From: Endotrypanum monterogeii
Lineage: Eukaryota; Euglenozoa; Kinetoplastea; Trypanosomatida; Trypanosomatidae
Assembly: GCA_000333855.2 (NCBI GenBank)
Contig: CM007317.1
Span: forward strand, 340,943 to 404,942
DNA length: 64,000 bases
Direction: 5' to 3'
Part shown: positions 33,936 to 43,431 of the stretch, one piece after another
How the letters are laid out: each line of letters opens with the position of its first letter
Position numbering within the stretch: the first letter of the stretch is position 1
Notes under the pieces: model-generated
What the model saw: the letters and a program-made list of their open reading frames with translations, nothing else
Database searches by the model: none
Told to the model about the DNA's origin: nothing
Made by a program: the position numbers and the translations under genes

Positions 33936-34828
33936 TGGAGATGTGAAGAAGCTCGAATCTTCTTCTGCTGTCTGGCATCATATCCGTGCACGGGATGGTA
34001 GTTTCTTGACTAGCCCTCACCCCCCCCCCACCCCTCATCCGGTCATCCCTATCGCCTGCGCTGCTGGATGCTACGTCTTCCCCTTACAGCTGAAGCTGGA
34101 AAGCAACAAAGGCAAACATATACACATATATATATATATAGTTGAACACACATTCATACGCTTTGATGGTCCGAATTTAACACCTCACTCTGTCGAGTAG
34201 AGCCACGCGCCGCCTGACGTGCACCGGAGATGACAAACATATCTAGTCGAACCACTAAAACTTACAATCAACAAACCCGCAGCTGACAGTCTTCTACAAA
34301 AGAAGTGGGGAGAGCCAAGAGGGAGAAGAAAAAAGAGCTGACCGGAAAGGGAATTGGGCACAGTTGCTTCTGTACGGATGTCTCTAAAGATCGTCTTTCC
34401 CCGATCTGCTCTAGTTCCCCCCTCCCCCCCCCACACACACACACAAATCCAACGAACTCTGGATGAGGCACTCTGGAGGGGTTTCGTGCAGAGTATGAAT
34501 CTCTCAGCAACTTGTTGTTTCTTTTTTCTCTCGTTTTTTTTACTTTGTGTCTGTGCGGGTGTCACCCTATCGTGCGGTGGGACTTGTTGACGCGATACCA
34601 CTTGCATTTCCCTCCTCCACCCCCCTCCTCCTCCCCCCTCCTTCTCTCTTTTTTTTTCAATGATCATTATTATTATTATTTTTTTTTTTTGCGCTCCTCC
34701 CAACTGCACAAGCACAAAAGGAGATCGCCGTTCCAGCGGGGTAAGCACGCACGCTACACAAATACACACACGAGTTGATAGTGATCAACCACTAAGAAAA
34801 AAGGACAGCACCCACAACTACGCGAGCA
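33936..34828. other. Intergenic region before the OCRE-like gene
   Basis: It contains a (TA)n tract near 34125-34140 and C runs near 34020 and 34420. A long T/C tract at about 34617-34690 ends at an AG (34711-34712), a probable trans-splice acceptor 117 nt before the next ATG. No gene seen. Confidence 0.55.
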
Positions 34829-35359
34829 ATGGGCTGCAGTGCTTCCAAGAACAAAGCAGCGAAGGGTGGCCACGAGCCGAGACCTACCGCTAAAGCAACG
34901 AGCAATGGTTTTGGCACAATTGCCAATGGCACTCGATCTGATAACGCCACTGCAACAGCATCTCGGACGAATGGTGTACCCACCGCAGATACTGCTCAGA
35001 AACGAGCGGGCGCCACGTCTAGCATCCCTGTGAAGGAGGCAGCGGTCGGCGCGGCCAACCAAGGTGCTGTGATGCCCCGCGATAAGGAAACGCCTTCATC
35101 TGCAGCGCCGGGCAAGGAGGCTCACCAAACAAACAGCGATGCAAAAGGAGCTCATTCACGCGACCAAGACACCGATGTTGTGTTGCCAGCGGGCAATTGG
35201 GTAAAGACGGAGGGCACGCCGTATTATTACTGCGCCAAGGAAAATCTCTACTACCACCCACCTAGCTGCCAATTTTATGACCCTACGAACTCGATGTGGT
35301 ATGATCCAGAGAAGAGCGAGTGGTACTGTGATGATGCCTCAGATGACCAAGCTGCGTAA
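34829..35359 (+). CDS. Small N-myristoylated/palmitoylated protein with OCRE-like octamer repeat
   Basis: The 176-aa product starts MGCSASKN. Gly2 is a myristoylation site, Cys3 a likely palmitoylation site, and Ser6/Lys7 fit N-myristoyltransferase preference, so it is predicted to sit on the inner face of a membrane, perhaps the flagellar or plasma membrane. Residues 8-120 are low-complexity, rich in Ala, Thr, Asn and Gly. Residues 132-169 carry aromatic pairs at 133/134, 141/142, 149/150, 157/158 and 165/166, an exact eight-residue period, with FYDP and WYDP units. That is the signature of OCRE (octamer repeat) domains, otherwise known from RNA-binding and splicing-related proteins such as RBM5, RBM10 and AGGF1. 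The gene has a good acceptor site upstream. Function unknown; a membrane adaptor binding proline-rich or splicing-type peptides is one guess. Confidence 0.82.
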   Translation: MGCSASKNKAAKGGHEPRPTAKATSNGFGTIANGTRSDNATATASRTNGVPTADTAQKRAGATSSIPVKEAAVGAANQGAVMPRDKETPSSAAPGKEAHQTNSDAKGAHSRDQDTDVVLPAGNWVKTEGTPYYYCAKENLYYHPPSCQFYDPTNSMWYDPEKSEWYCDDASDDQAA

Positions 35360-38300
35360 GTGCGTGCAATGACATTGTATCGTAAAGATATATATATATA
35401 TATATACATATATATGTGTGTGCCTATGAACAGGAGCATACCAGAAAAGAAAAAAATGGGCAATGGGGATATCTGGTAATGCGCATGTTCACAGATGGGT
35501 GGGGAGAACGGTAGAGTCAAGGCCGTGGCGTTGTTGCACCGGTAAAGCAAAAAAAAAAGAAAAGAAGAAGGCACAGCTGCCGGTCAAATAGCACTGCAAT
35601 TGTCGAGTGGCGTTGATCGATGAAGCCCCATACCTTTGATCGATCACAGGCGAAGAGGTCTACCCGGCGTGCGGATGGGTTTCTAGTAGCAGCAGGCTGG
35701 CGTCTGGTTTTGAAAAAAAAGGGGGGGTACAATGGAACGGAGAGAAAAATAACAGGGCAGAGGGATAAAAAGCGTCCGATAGTGCCTGGACCCTTATCCC
35801 CTCCACTCTTTTTCTCACCCATGGTCACCAACACTCGATGCACAAGAAAAATATATATACAGAGGAAAATACTTGTCAAGACCAAAGGGGGGTACCATAG
35901 CTCATCTGCCCTAGCCATCCCCTTCGCCCACCTTTTTTTTTTTTTTGATTCCCGAAAAAAAAGCGAATATTCATTGTGTGTTTGTGTTTTTTTTTCCTTT
36001 CCACGGAATGCCTTCTTCACCTCTCTTGCGTACATTCCCCGTAAGAGGTTCGTGTCTTAATTCTATTCCTGTACGAGGATCTCTACACTGCCCCGTCGGT
36101 CTGTGTGTGTGTGTGTCTGCCTAGGTGTTTCTTTCATGTAGAATATATCCGCGCTCTGAATAGCGAAGACAGTGAATCTTTTCGGGGTGTACGTAGAGAG
36201 GAAGGCGGAGATATAGCGAGACGAAAGAAGAGGGATGTGGCAATGGCGGTGTTGTTACACCCTTCAGCTCATACGCAGATTTTTACCCATTGAGCGGTTT
36301 GACTGACATTTTATATATTCCTCTAGTATATATATATATATATATTTATATATTGTGTGTGTGTGTGTGTGTGTGCACCCCTTCCCCTCTCCCACTCAAT
36401 CCTCGATTCACCACCATGGAATAGAGCGTGCTCCTCTTTGTATGCATTTGGTGTTCCCTTGTAATTTGATCCGAAGTGTGTACAATCGTGGGTAAGGTGT
36501 TGGTATGTCGGTATGGCCAAAGCGTCCGGCTTCCTCTTCTTTTTATATAATTCGTTGATCGGCTCCCATCCTCCCACCCCCACCCGCCTCATCCCTGCGA
36601 CTGGATCTGTGGAGTGAGAATTGTACGCATCTGTGTGGGCGTTTTGAGTATGGTGTTACAATGTTGGTGACTATGCCCAACACTTTGTTTCCTTTTCCTC
36701 TTCAGCTGTGTTTCCTTCAAACCTCGACCGGCGCAAGGGTTTTCAGTCGCTATATATTTATATATATATATATGTATGTATATATATTTATAAATATATA
36801 TATATAGATGTGTGGGTGGGTGTGGGTGTGTCTGCAAGTTTACTTCAATCGATATGTAATGCGTCGTTTTTTTTTTTTCCAAGCAGCTTTGGACATATAT
36901 GGGCGGAAGATGAGGTACACACAGAAAAAAAGGGGGAAATTAAATGACCACAGAAGCATTCCCTTTCAATTTCTCCTCGTTTCCACGACACCGCCCCCCG
37001 GAAAAAAAAAATCGAGCAGGTCACAGCAAACATGACGCTGGCCAAAAAAAAAAAAAACAGAGTAAACGAAATGCGAAACACCGTGGCGGGTTGGGAGCCA
37101 AAATGGGATGATCTCGAGACACCTGCACGCACTGTCACCACATGGTAACGCCTTTGTGAGTAGAGGGTGCAAAATGATGCATCAGAGCACACCAACACAC
37201 GTGGACGCAAGGTACAGTTAGATACAAAAGGGAAGCTTATGATTGGGGTGGCCATGTAGGTGCAGGTGTTCCTTTTCTCCACACATGCACACATATATAT
37301 ATATATATATATATGTCTCCCTGATGATTTTTTTCTCTTCGCCCAAGTCTTTCTTTTTTGTTGTTGTTGGTGTGTTTGTGTTTTTGCTCGTTGCATTTTC
37401 TTTTTTTCTGTGCGAACCTTCATTTTGTTGCCTTCGCGTTTTTTCCACTCGTTTTCTCTCTAATGGTTGGTATTCATGATGGTGCACCACGGCGGTGATT
37501 GTAAGCGCGCACGGTCGAGCTCTTCTTTCGGTGGGCAGATGTGGGAGTACACATACATAGATATATATGTATGTTTACGTTTTAGGCTTTATGTCTCGGT
37601 ATCGATTTTTTTTTTCTTGTTGAGAGGAGGAGAAAAGGGGGGACTGTTTTCACTACGTGTTTTTGTTTTCGCCTTTTATTCTCCACGCACACACAGTGTC
37701 TCCTCCCTCTCTCCCTCTCTCTCCTTTCTCCTATGAGCTGTTTTTCTTTGACACCCTCATCCTCCCTGGGCTTTGCCCTTTTCTCGGAGCATGGTTGCGT
37801 TTTGGGATGAAGAGACGGGCATCTGTTTGTATATATATATATATATATACATGACATCTCCGGGAGCCAGCAGCAGCAGCAAGGGAAAGGAGGGGGGGAC
37901 GATGCACGAGGCTACGTAAGAATGCAGGAGCTCACACAGCCCAAAGCAGTCGGGATTTCTTGACACCTATCCGTAATCGTAGCACCGGATATCCGGAAGC
38001 ACACACACATTAAAAAAAAAAAGAGTCTGTCAGTCAGCTTTCACCCAGAATATTGCGTGAAAGAGAAGGGAAGGGGGGAGTAGCGTAGCGCTTTGTTTTC
38101 AAATTATAAGTGTGGCTTAGAGTGGCCAGTGGCCTAGCCGCTGCTTCCTTCTTCCTTTGCTGCAGAGATTACATGCTGTGAATATGTAAAGTCTTTGATA
38201 TTGCTGTCCGGGATCGTAGCACAAAGCATCTAGCTCTCCCTTTCGTGTCCATATTCACTTAGCGGCAGACCTCATCGGGTGGCTCGCCACCACCACCACC

Positions 38301-38550
38301 ATCATACTAACAACTCAATATCCGGACCGGCTTCCTTCTGAATAACTTTTGCAGCCATCAAGGAGCTCCTAGCGAGCGCCACCCATTAGGCCCCCACCCC
38401 CACTTATATACCTCTCTCCCACACGGCCACCATTATTGGAGACTGTCGTTTCTCATCTCCCCCCCCTTCCTCCTCTGCCACTCCTTTCCACAGAGGCAGA
38501 CACGTCTCAGAGGAGGAATAAAAAGAGAGAATTACATTACAAGCTCAACT
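35360..38550. other. Intergenic region rich in microsatellites
   Basis: About 3.2 kb without a supportable gene. It has (TA)n at about 35389-35414, 36329-36352, 36751-36806, 37291-37313 and 37828-37849, (TG)n at 36353-36375, T14 near 35933-35946 and several poly-A runs. Open frames are Lys- or Phe-rich products of homopolymers. The last 200 bp are C/T-rich and probably contain the acceptor of the next gene. Confidence 0.55.
36751..36806. repeat. Interrupted (TA)n tract
   Basis: About 56 bp of TA with TTTA, GTATGTA and AAATA interruptions. Its two ends (CTATATATTT and AATATATATATATAG) are partly inverted relative to each other, so it could fold. Confidence 0.9.
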
Positions 38551-39906
38551 ATGGACCGCGGTGATCTGGAATTCTATGGAGACGTGAACCTCCACCGAGG
38601 CGAGGGGGACGGGCGGAACGATGCACCGCAAGTGAATTTAAAGCTGCTCGGGGACTTTCCTGAGCCCCTCACGGAGCCTCAACGACGCGCCGTGCATCGT
38701 TATGTTTCCCGGAGAGTGCGCGAATACGAGGTGGTGAGGCACCAGGTAGCTATCGTAGAGAAGGGATATCTGGCCCTGTTGCGCTTGGTCAAGCGACTGC
38801 GACGCGAAATCGAGAACCTCACAACGAGCCTAGCGGACATTGAGAAAAAGGCTTCGACTTCAGATGCCAAGGCCTCTCCGTCCGCGAATACAATTGTTGC
38901 AACACAGTCTGTTACCCTTTCCACGCACGAGAAGAAAACTTCGGTAACGACAACTACGGGGTCCTTTGCCACCTCCGCCACCAGGGAGGGATCCATCGCA
39001 CCAAAGCAGCGATCAGCCGGCATGTTGCTTCGCTCCTCTGTTTTCAGCGGTCTGCAACGAGTGCTTCAGGCTGCCAAGTCGGAGCAACTCGATGAGAAAG
39101 CGGAGCAGCTAGCGAGGCAGCGAGAAAGGATCGCGCGAGAGTCTCGCCTCCATCTCGTTCGTCAGGATTTAGAGACGCAGGAGGCACTCCTGGAGCCTTT
39201 GAAGGACAAGTATTCACGCGCCGTTGCGATCGGTGCGGCTGCTGCAGAGGAGGCGATTCCTTTATTGGTGCTGCTAGAGGATATGTGGCGTCTCGAGACG
39301 CTGTACCCATCTCGCTTCTCCATGATTGCCAAAGGGACCCTAAAACCGCTCCTAGACGATGGTGCCGATGTGGAAGAGGTGGGTAACATGGAAGAGGGAG
39401 AGAAAGTGGTGGTCAATACCGAGCTCACAGCCGGTGGCACAAACACAAACCCCGCGGCTGCCGTTCCCTTCCCGGTACCTTTCACCCCAGCTCAATACAC
39501 TCCAGACCTCGAGGACCTGGTGCGTGCTCAAGTCGAGGAAGTGGTCGACGAGTACCTAGCTTACCGAACCCGTATGGACCCAGTGCTCTACCACCTTGAA
39601 CAGTCGCAGCAGTTGGCAAAGGCCAAGAAAGTCGATGAACTCATGGACACCATCGGCATTGCCGGCGCAGACGCGGGTGCAGAGGTGCTGCCAATCGGCG
39701 GAGCGGCGGCCCTTTTGGACAATCCACGTATTGGTTCTCTGCCAAAGACGGCACAGCAGATGATGAACATCTCGTCAGACGACGAGGACGATCAGGCCGA
39801 AAAAGGCATAATGATTCTGGGCTCCGATGCCGCAGACGCAGACCGCCACGACCGGGAGCAAATACAAACGGCACTGGCAGCTCTCGACGATTTCGAAGAC
39901 GCCTAA
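38551..39906 (+). CDS. Conserved-looking coiled-coil protein of unknown function
   Basis: The product is 451 aa and I do not recognise it. Residues 45-115 form a long basic amphipathic helix or coiled coil (RRVREYEVVRHQ, RLVKRLRREIENL). Residues 120-165 are a Ser/Thr-rich linker. A second charged helix spans about 170-225 with EQLDEKAEQLARQRERIARE. Residues 300-350 are Gly/Pro/Thr-rich. Another helix follows (YTPDLEDLVRAQVEEVVDEY), and the end is very acidic (ISSDDEDDQAEKG and AALDDFEDA). There is no signal peptide or membrane segment. The heptad-like pattern and acidic tail suggest a soluble scaffold or complex subunit. The ATG follows an A-rich leader and gives steady codon use, so the gene call itself is firm. 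Confidence 0.8.
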   Translation: MDRGDLEFYGDVNLHRGEGDGRNDAPQVNLKLLGDFPEPLTEPQRRAVHRYVSRRVREYEVVRHQVAIVEKGYLALLRLVKRLRREIENLTTSLADIEKKASTSDAKASPSANTIVATQSVTLSTHEKKTSVTTTTGSFATSATREGSIAPKQRSAGMLLRSSVFSGLQRVLQAAKSEQLDEKAEQLARQRERIARESRLHLVRQDLETQEALLEPLKDKYSRAVAIGAAAAEEAIPLLVLLEDMWRLETLYPSRFSMIAKGTLKPLLDDGADVEEVGNMEEGEKVVVNTELTAGGTNTNPAAAVPFPVPFTPAQYTPDLEDLVRAQVEEVVDEYLAYRTRMDPVLYHLEQSQQLAKAKKVDELMDTIGIAGADAGAEVLPIGGAAALLDNPRIGSLPKTAQQMMNISSDDEDDQAEKGIMILGSDAADADRHDREQIQTALAALDDFEDA

Positions 39907-40612
39907 GGAAGACCGTGTCTCATGCGAGTAGTTATGCGCCCGTAGAGAAAATGCGCAAAAAAAAAGTAATATACATATACATATATATATATATCAAGAT
40001 CAGTAAGGTGTTACAGAAATGTGGAAAGGGCGAAGATGTTTCGCTCTCCCATGGGGGAAAAAAGGGGGGGTAAGCGACCCTTTCAGAGAAGAGGCGACGA
40101 CATGGCGAAAATATATGTCTGCCTACCAGACAACGACTCAAATGCCTCGAATCGTGGGCTGCGCGCGCACAGACTTCAAGTGTTCTTTTTTCTCTGCTCC
40201 CCGTGCAGTATTCACCTGTCCACGCTTGCAATATATATATATATATATATATATATTGCAAGCGTGGAAAGTCTGATGATTGAGTTCATTGCCGATTCCA
40301 TTCCCCTCCCCTCACTCCTCCCCCCTTGACCGTCGGAGCCCTGTCAAGAGCGAGTCTGTCCTGATGAAGTGAGTGACCCGGCTTTTTTTATTCTCCTTCT
40401 TTATGAGTTTGTGATTCACATTTTTTTTCTTTTCGCTGCATCTTTGTGAACCCCCCCCTTTCTTTTCTCGGTGGTTATTCACTTGAGGCTTTGAGGAAGG
40501 TGATAGAGATCATCTATAGGTGTGCCTCTGCGTGGCGACAGCCCTCTCCCTCCCTCCCTCCAATCGGTCTCCCTGAGCAGGAGAGAGCGCACACACACAC
40601 CGCCGAGTCATC
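39907..40612. other. Intergenic region with perfect palindrome
   Basis: It contains (TA)n at about 39968-39994, the 50-bp palindrome at 40219-40268, and then C/T-rich DNA with a likely acceptor for the hydrolase gene. No gene seen. Confidence 0.6.
40219..40268. repeat. Perfect 50-bp inverted repeat with (AT)13 centre
   Basis: Arms TCCACGCTTGCA (40219-40230) and TGCAAGCGTGGA (40257-40268) are exact reverse complements, and the 26-bp centre is pure AT and self-complementary. Pairing ends at 40218/40269. Unlike the other TA tracts of the window, the flanks are non-repetitive, so this is a true palindrome able to extrude a cruciform in DNA or form a long hairpin in RNA. Confidence 0.95.
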
Positions 40613-41953
40613 ATGATTCCACGCAATGCACCATATGAACACAGCCCGCCCCGTCGCGAGAATATCGTGACGGTTGTCATGCCCGGTATAACATCTACTC
40701 GCTCTCAGATTTCTCGCTACACAGGTGGGGATCCAGTTACAGTTTTGTGTAACTGGTCGGATGTCGACCCAACAGACCCGCTGCACCTCGCGGATGTAGA
40801 CAAGAATCGATTCAAAAAAATGTCGCTCGCTTTACGGTTTCGCCGCGCTTGCCACTACTGGCGGAGAGTCGTCATGGTGTGGAAGAGGAGCCGGTCAGAC
40901 ACCGACGACGACGACGACGCAGACAGAGCTGAGGCAAGGGCACTGTGTCGCATCGTATCGGATCCAGTGACTGCGACTGACAACGAAACACATACCACCG
41001 CCACACGTACACTGAGCTTGAACAGTGACACGTGCTGTCTGCTGCCAACACTGAAAACAACAGCAACGGCGTCTGCGGTAAAGGCGACAGAGCTCGGCTT
41101 CATAGACCCCCCACTGCTGTACCGTGCAACGTGCAGAATTGCCCCGCGGCTGCTACACGGTGTCCTTCCGTCACCCGAGGTAGCAGAGGTTCGGCACCGC
41201 GGGTGGTATCTAACCCCGAATCCGTTGCACTGGCTTCTCACGGTAAAGACGCTTCTCACCTCCTGGTGGTTCAACGAGCGGCCGTATCAATGGTGCTACT
41301 CAGAGCCAGGTAGAACAAATATCGCAGGTTTGCGCGACCAGGCGGCCTTCATTCGCGAAGTACGGCGAGCCATCCATCATATAAATGACGCACCTGCAGC
41401 AGGAGTGCACAGCGGCAGGACGTCCACAAAAGAGAGCATGAGTGCCTCGACAGGTATCACAAAGAAACACGTAGTTCTATTCGGTGTCAGCCGTGGTGCC
41501 ACAACGTGCTTCTACGCAGCCATGAAACTCCCCAAAGAGGAAGCCAAGCATGTCTCTCTCGTACTCGTCGAGGCACCCTTCGACACCCTAGATCACGTCA
41601 TTGCTGCTTCGTGCTGGGCGCCTCGACTCGTACGGTGGTTTGTGCAGTCTTTCAGCGACTGGCGTGGCAGCGAGGAGGAAAAAATTGCGTATGACTTTAA
41701 ACCCGAAGAGGTTCACCTGCGTTGCCCTGTTGCCTTCGTTGTATCCCTCAAGGACAACCGTGTGCCTATGGAATGCACGCAAGCGCTGATAGATCGTGTT
41801 CGACGAGAGCTCGTCCCACATGTCATCCCAGCTGTAGAAGTTTTGGTGCTGCAACACAGTCGTCATCCCGGTATGGCTGTCAGCAACAAGGAAGACCAGG
41901 ATGCGTACGTTGCGTTTGTGGAAAGGCTGTACGACACTTACTGCTCTCATTGA
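40613..41953 (+). CDS. Alpha/beta-hydrolase fold protein
   Basis: The product is 446 aa. A nucleophile elbow GVSRG (GxSxG) places the serine at 293, after a VVLFG strand and followed by an Ala-rich helix. The acid is probably Asp381 in SLKDNRVP, and the base one of the two histidines in QHSRHPG (415 or 418), in the expected order Ser-Asp-His. The N-terminal 250 residues are extended compared with a typical hydrolase, with an acidic insertion (TDDDDDADRAEA) near 100 and a TW-rich region before the core. There is no clear signal peptide or membrane anchor. The family includes esterases, lipases and peptidases; the substrate cannot be told. The catalytic triad looks complete, so activity is likely. 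Confidence 0.82.
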   Translation: MIPRNAPYEHSPPRRENIVTVVMPGITSTRSQISRYTGGDPVTVLCNWSDVDPTDPLHLADVDKNRFKKMSLALRFRRACHYWRRVVMVWKRSRSDTDDDDDADRAEARALCRIVSDPVTATDNETHTTATRTLSLNSDTCCLLPTLKTTATASAVKATELGFIDPPLLYRATCRIAPRLLHGVLPSPEVAEVRHRGWYLTPNPLHWLLTVKTLLTSWWFNERPYQWCYSEPGRTNIAGLRDQAAFIREVRRAIHHINDAPAAGVHSGRTSTKESMSASTGITKKHVVLFGVSRGATTCFYAAMKLPKEEAKHVSLVLVEAPFDTLDHVIAASCWAPRLVRWFVQSFSDWRGSEEEKIAYDFKPEEVHLRCPVAFVVSLKDNRVPMECTQALIDRVRRELVPHVIPAVEVLVLQHSRHPGMAVSNKEDQDAYVAFVERLYDTYCSH

Positions 41954-42657
41954 CACGTGCGGGTGCAAACTCAAAAGATTTGAAGGAAAAAAAAAGCGAG
42001 GGACTACACTTGATGAGCTATTTTTTTTTTTCTTTTCCGATAGTGGCACCCACTTTTTTTCAGCCGATCATTCGATTGATTTCGGAATGTGAATATCGGT
42101 GATGAGCATAAGGGCCACTATCGGGGAGCTGAAGCAGCTAGCTAGTCCTCTCTCTCCCATCTCCCTACCTCCCCCCTCTACAGACACACACATGCGCACA
42201 GTCCACCCTGCAAGCGTCAACTTCTTCATGTCGCACCGAGGGTTTGGTAAGTCTTGAATGTGGGGTCCTCAGCGGGATGCACCGCTGCGGAGGTCAGCGC
42301 TGAGATCTCTGGATGCTTATTTTTTGAACCGATTTGCGACAAAGATAACGCTACTACTGTCCATATGAATGACGACAGCACCAGCATGGCCCTACCGCAA
42401 TTCACGTGGTCCTCATGGCCCACTTGTGGGAGAGTCCCCATGGGGCATGACCTGCAAGGTTTTTTTTTTCGCTGGTCAACGCGTTGCGCTGTCCGAACTA
42501 CACAGGGCCGTATTCGGCACTGGTACAATGTGTGTCTGGGACTGCTTTGCATGATACAATAGGCAGGGAATTATGAGCACCGCTAAGTAGAGAGTGGGGG
42601 CTAAATTTCGACTCGTGGTAAAGCAGGTGCAGTGAGTACAGTCAACTACTCGATTGA

Positions 42658-42701
<44 letters not shown>

Positions 42702-43019
42702 GTTCTGCGACTGCCGCTCCCTCTTCCGCTTGTCTCGGCCGCTTACATTACCCCTGGTCCTATCAGACTTTTGTTTGTTTGTTCCACCATGACCAAACTA
42801 CAAAAAGAGTTATATGAATGAAGGTTGTATTTTTTTTGTTGTTCACAGCATGCGCGCGCTTCTGTCGTAGCATATTGTCGCGTCCCTTGTTTCATCCGTG
42901 GCATACAGGCAGTGATGCCTCGACGTCGACCGACGGGGACACAGTAATGACCACACCAGGCTTCTTCACATACCCCTCTTCTCTTTTGTTGCATCCACTG
43001 CCTTCTTGTTCTCTCTCGC

Positions 43020-43050
<31 letters not shown>

Positions 43051-43431
43051 TATATGCTACTGTGCTCTCGTCACAATTACTTCGGGCCTCTCTATCAGGC
43101 CTTCATCGCATGTTGTCTCGTAACGTTCGGTGAGACACTTCGAAATAGAAAGTACACTGAAAGAAAAAAGAGGGGAGGGACACTATTCACGAGTGTACAG
43201 ATCACCCTCGCTGTGGTATACATATATATATACATATATATGTATTTTTTTGGGGGGGTGGATTTCCCATTTCACCTCCAGCACCAGTAAACGTGATTTC
43301 ATGAAGATCAGACAGCCAAGAGATCCTTGAAAAAAAAAGGGTGTAGCGGAACTGCGTGCCTCCAGTCTCGTACACGGCGGCAACCACACACAACTGCCAC
43401 CGGCGCCACACGCCGTTCTGGTGACAAGATC
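41954..43431. other. Intergenic region between the hydrolase and CLC genes
   Basis: It contains (AC)20 at 42661-42700, (TA)n at about 43020-43050 and 43219-43243, T and A homopolymers, and G7 at 43251-43257. The stretch 42229-42560 has less repetitive, somewhat codon-like sequence, with overlapping 60-100-codon frames on both strands that break at a T10 run (about 42459). I could not match it to any family. Confidence 0.5.
42661..42700. repeat. (AC)20 microsatellite
   Basis: Forty bases of perfect AC repeat in the hydrolase-CLC spacer. Confidence 0.97.

Noticed and set aside
34829..35359. Reading the OCRE-like tail as a WW domain
   Set aside because: The aromatic pairs are spaced by eight residues, and the WW-type W...YY...WxxP spacing is absent.
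40355..40380. CTGATGA motif resembling a hammerhead core or a snoRNA C box
   Set aside because: No GAAA partner or stem II for a hammerhead, and no D box (CTGA) at a suitable distance with flanking complementarity.
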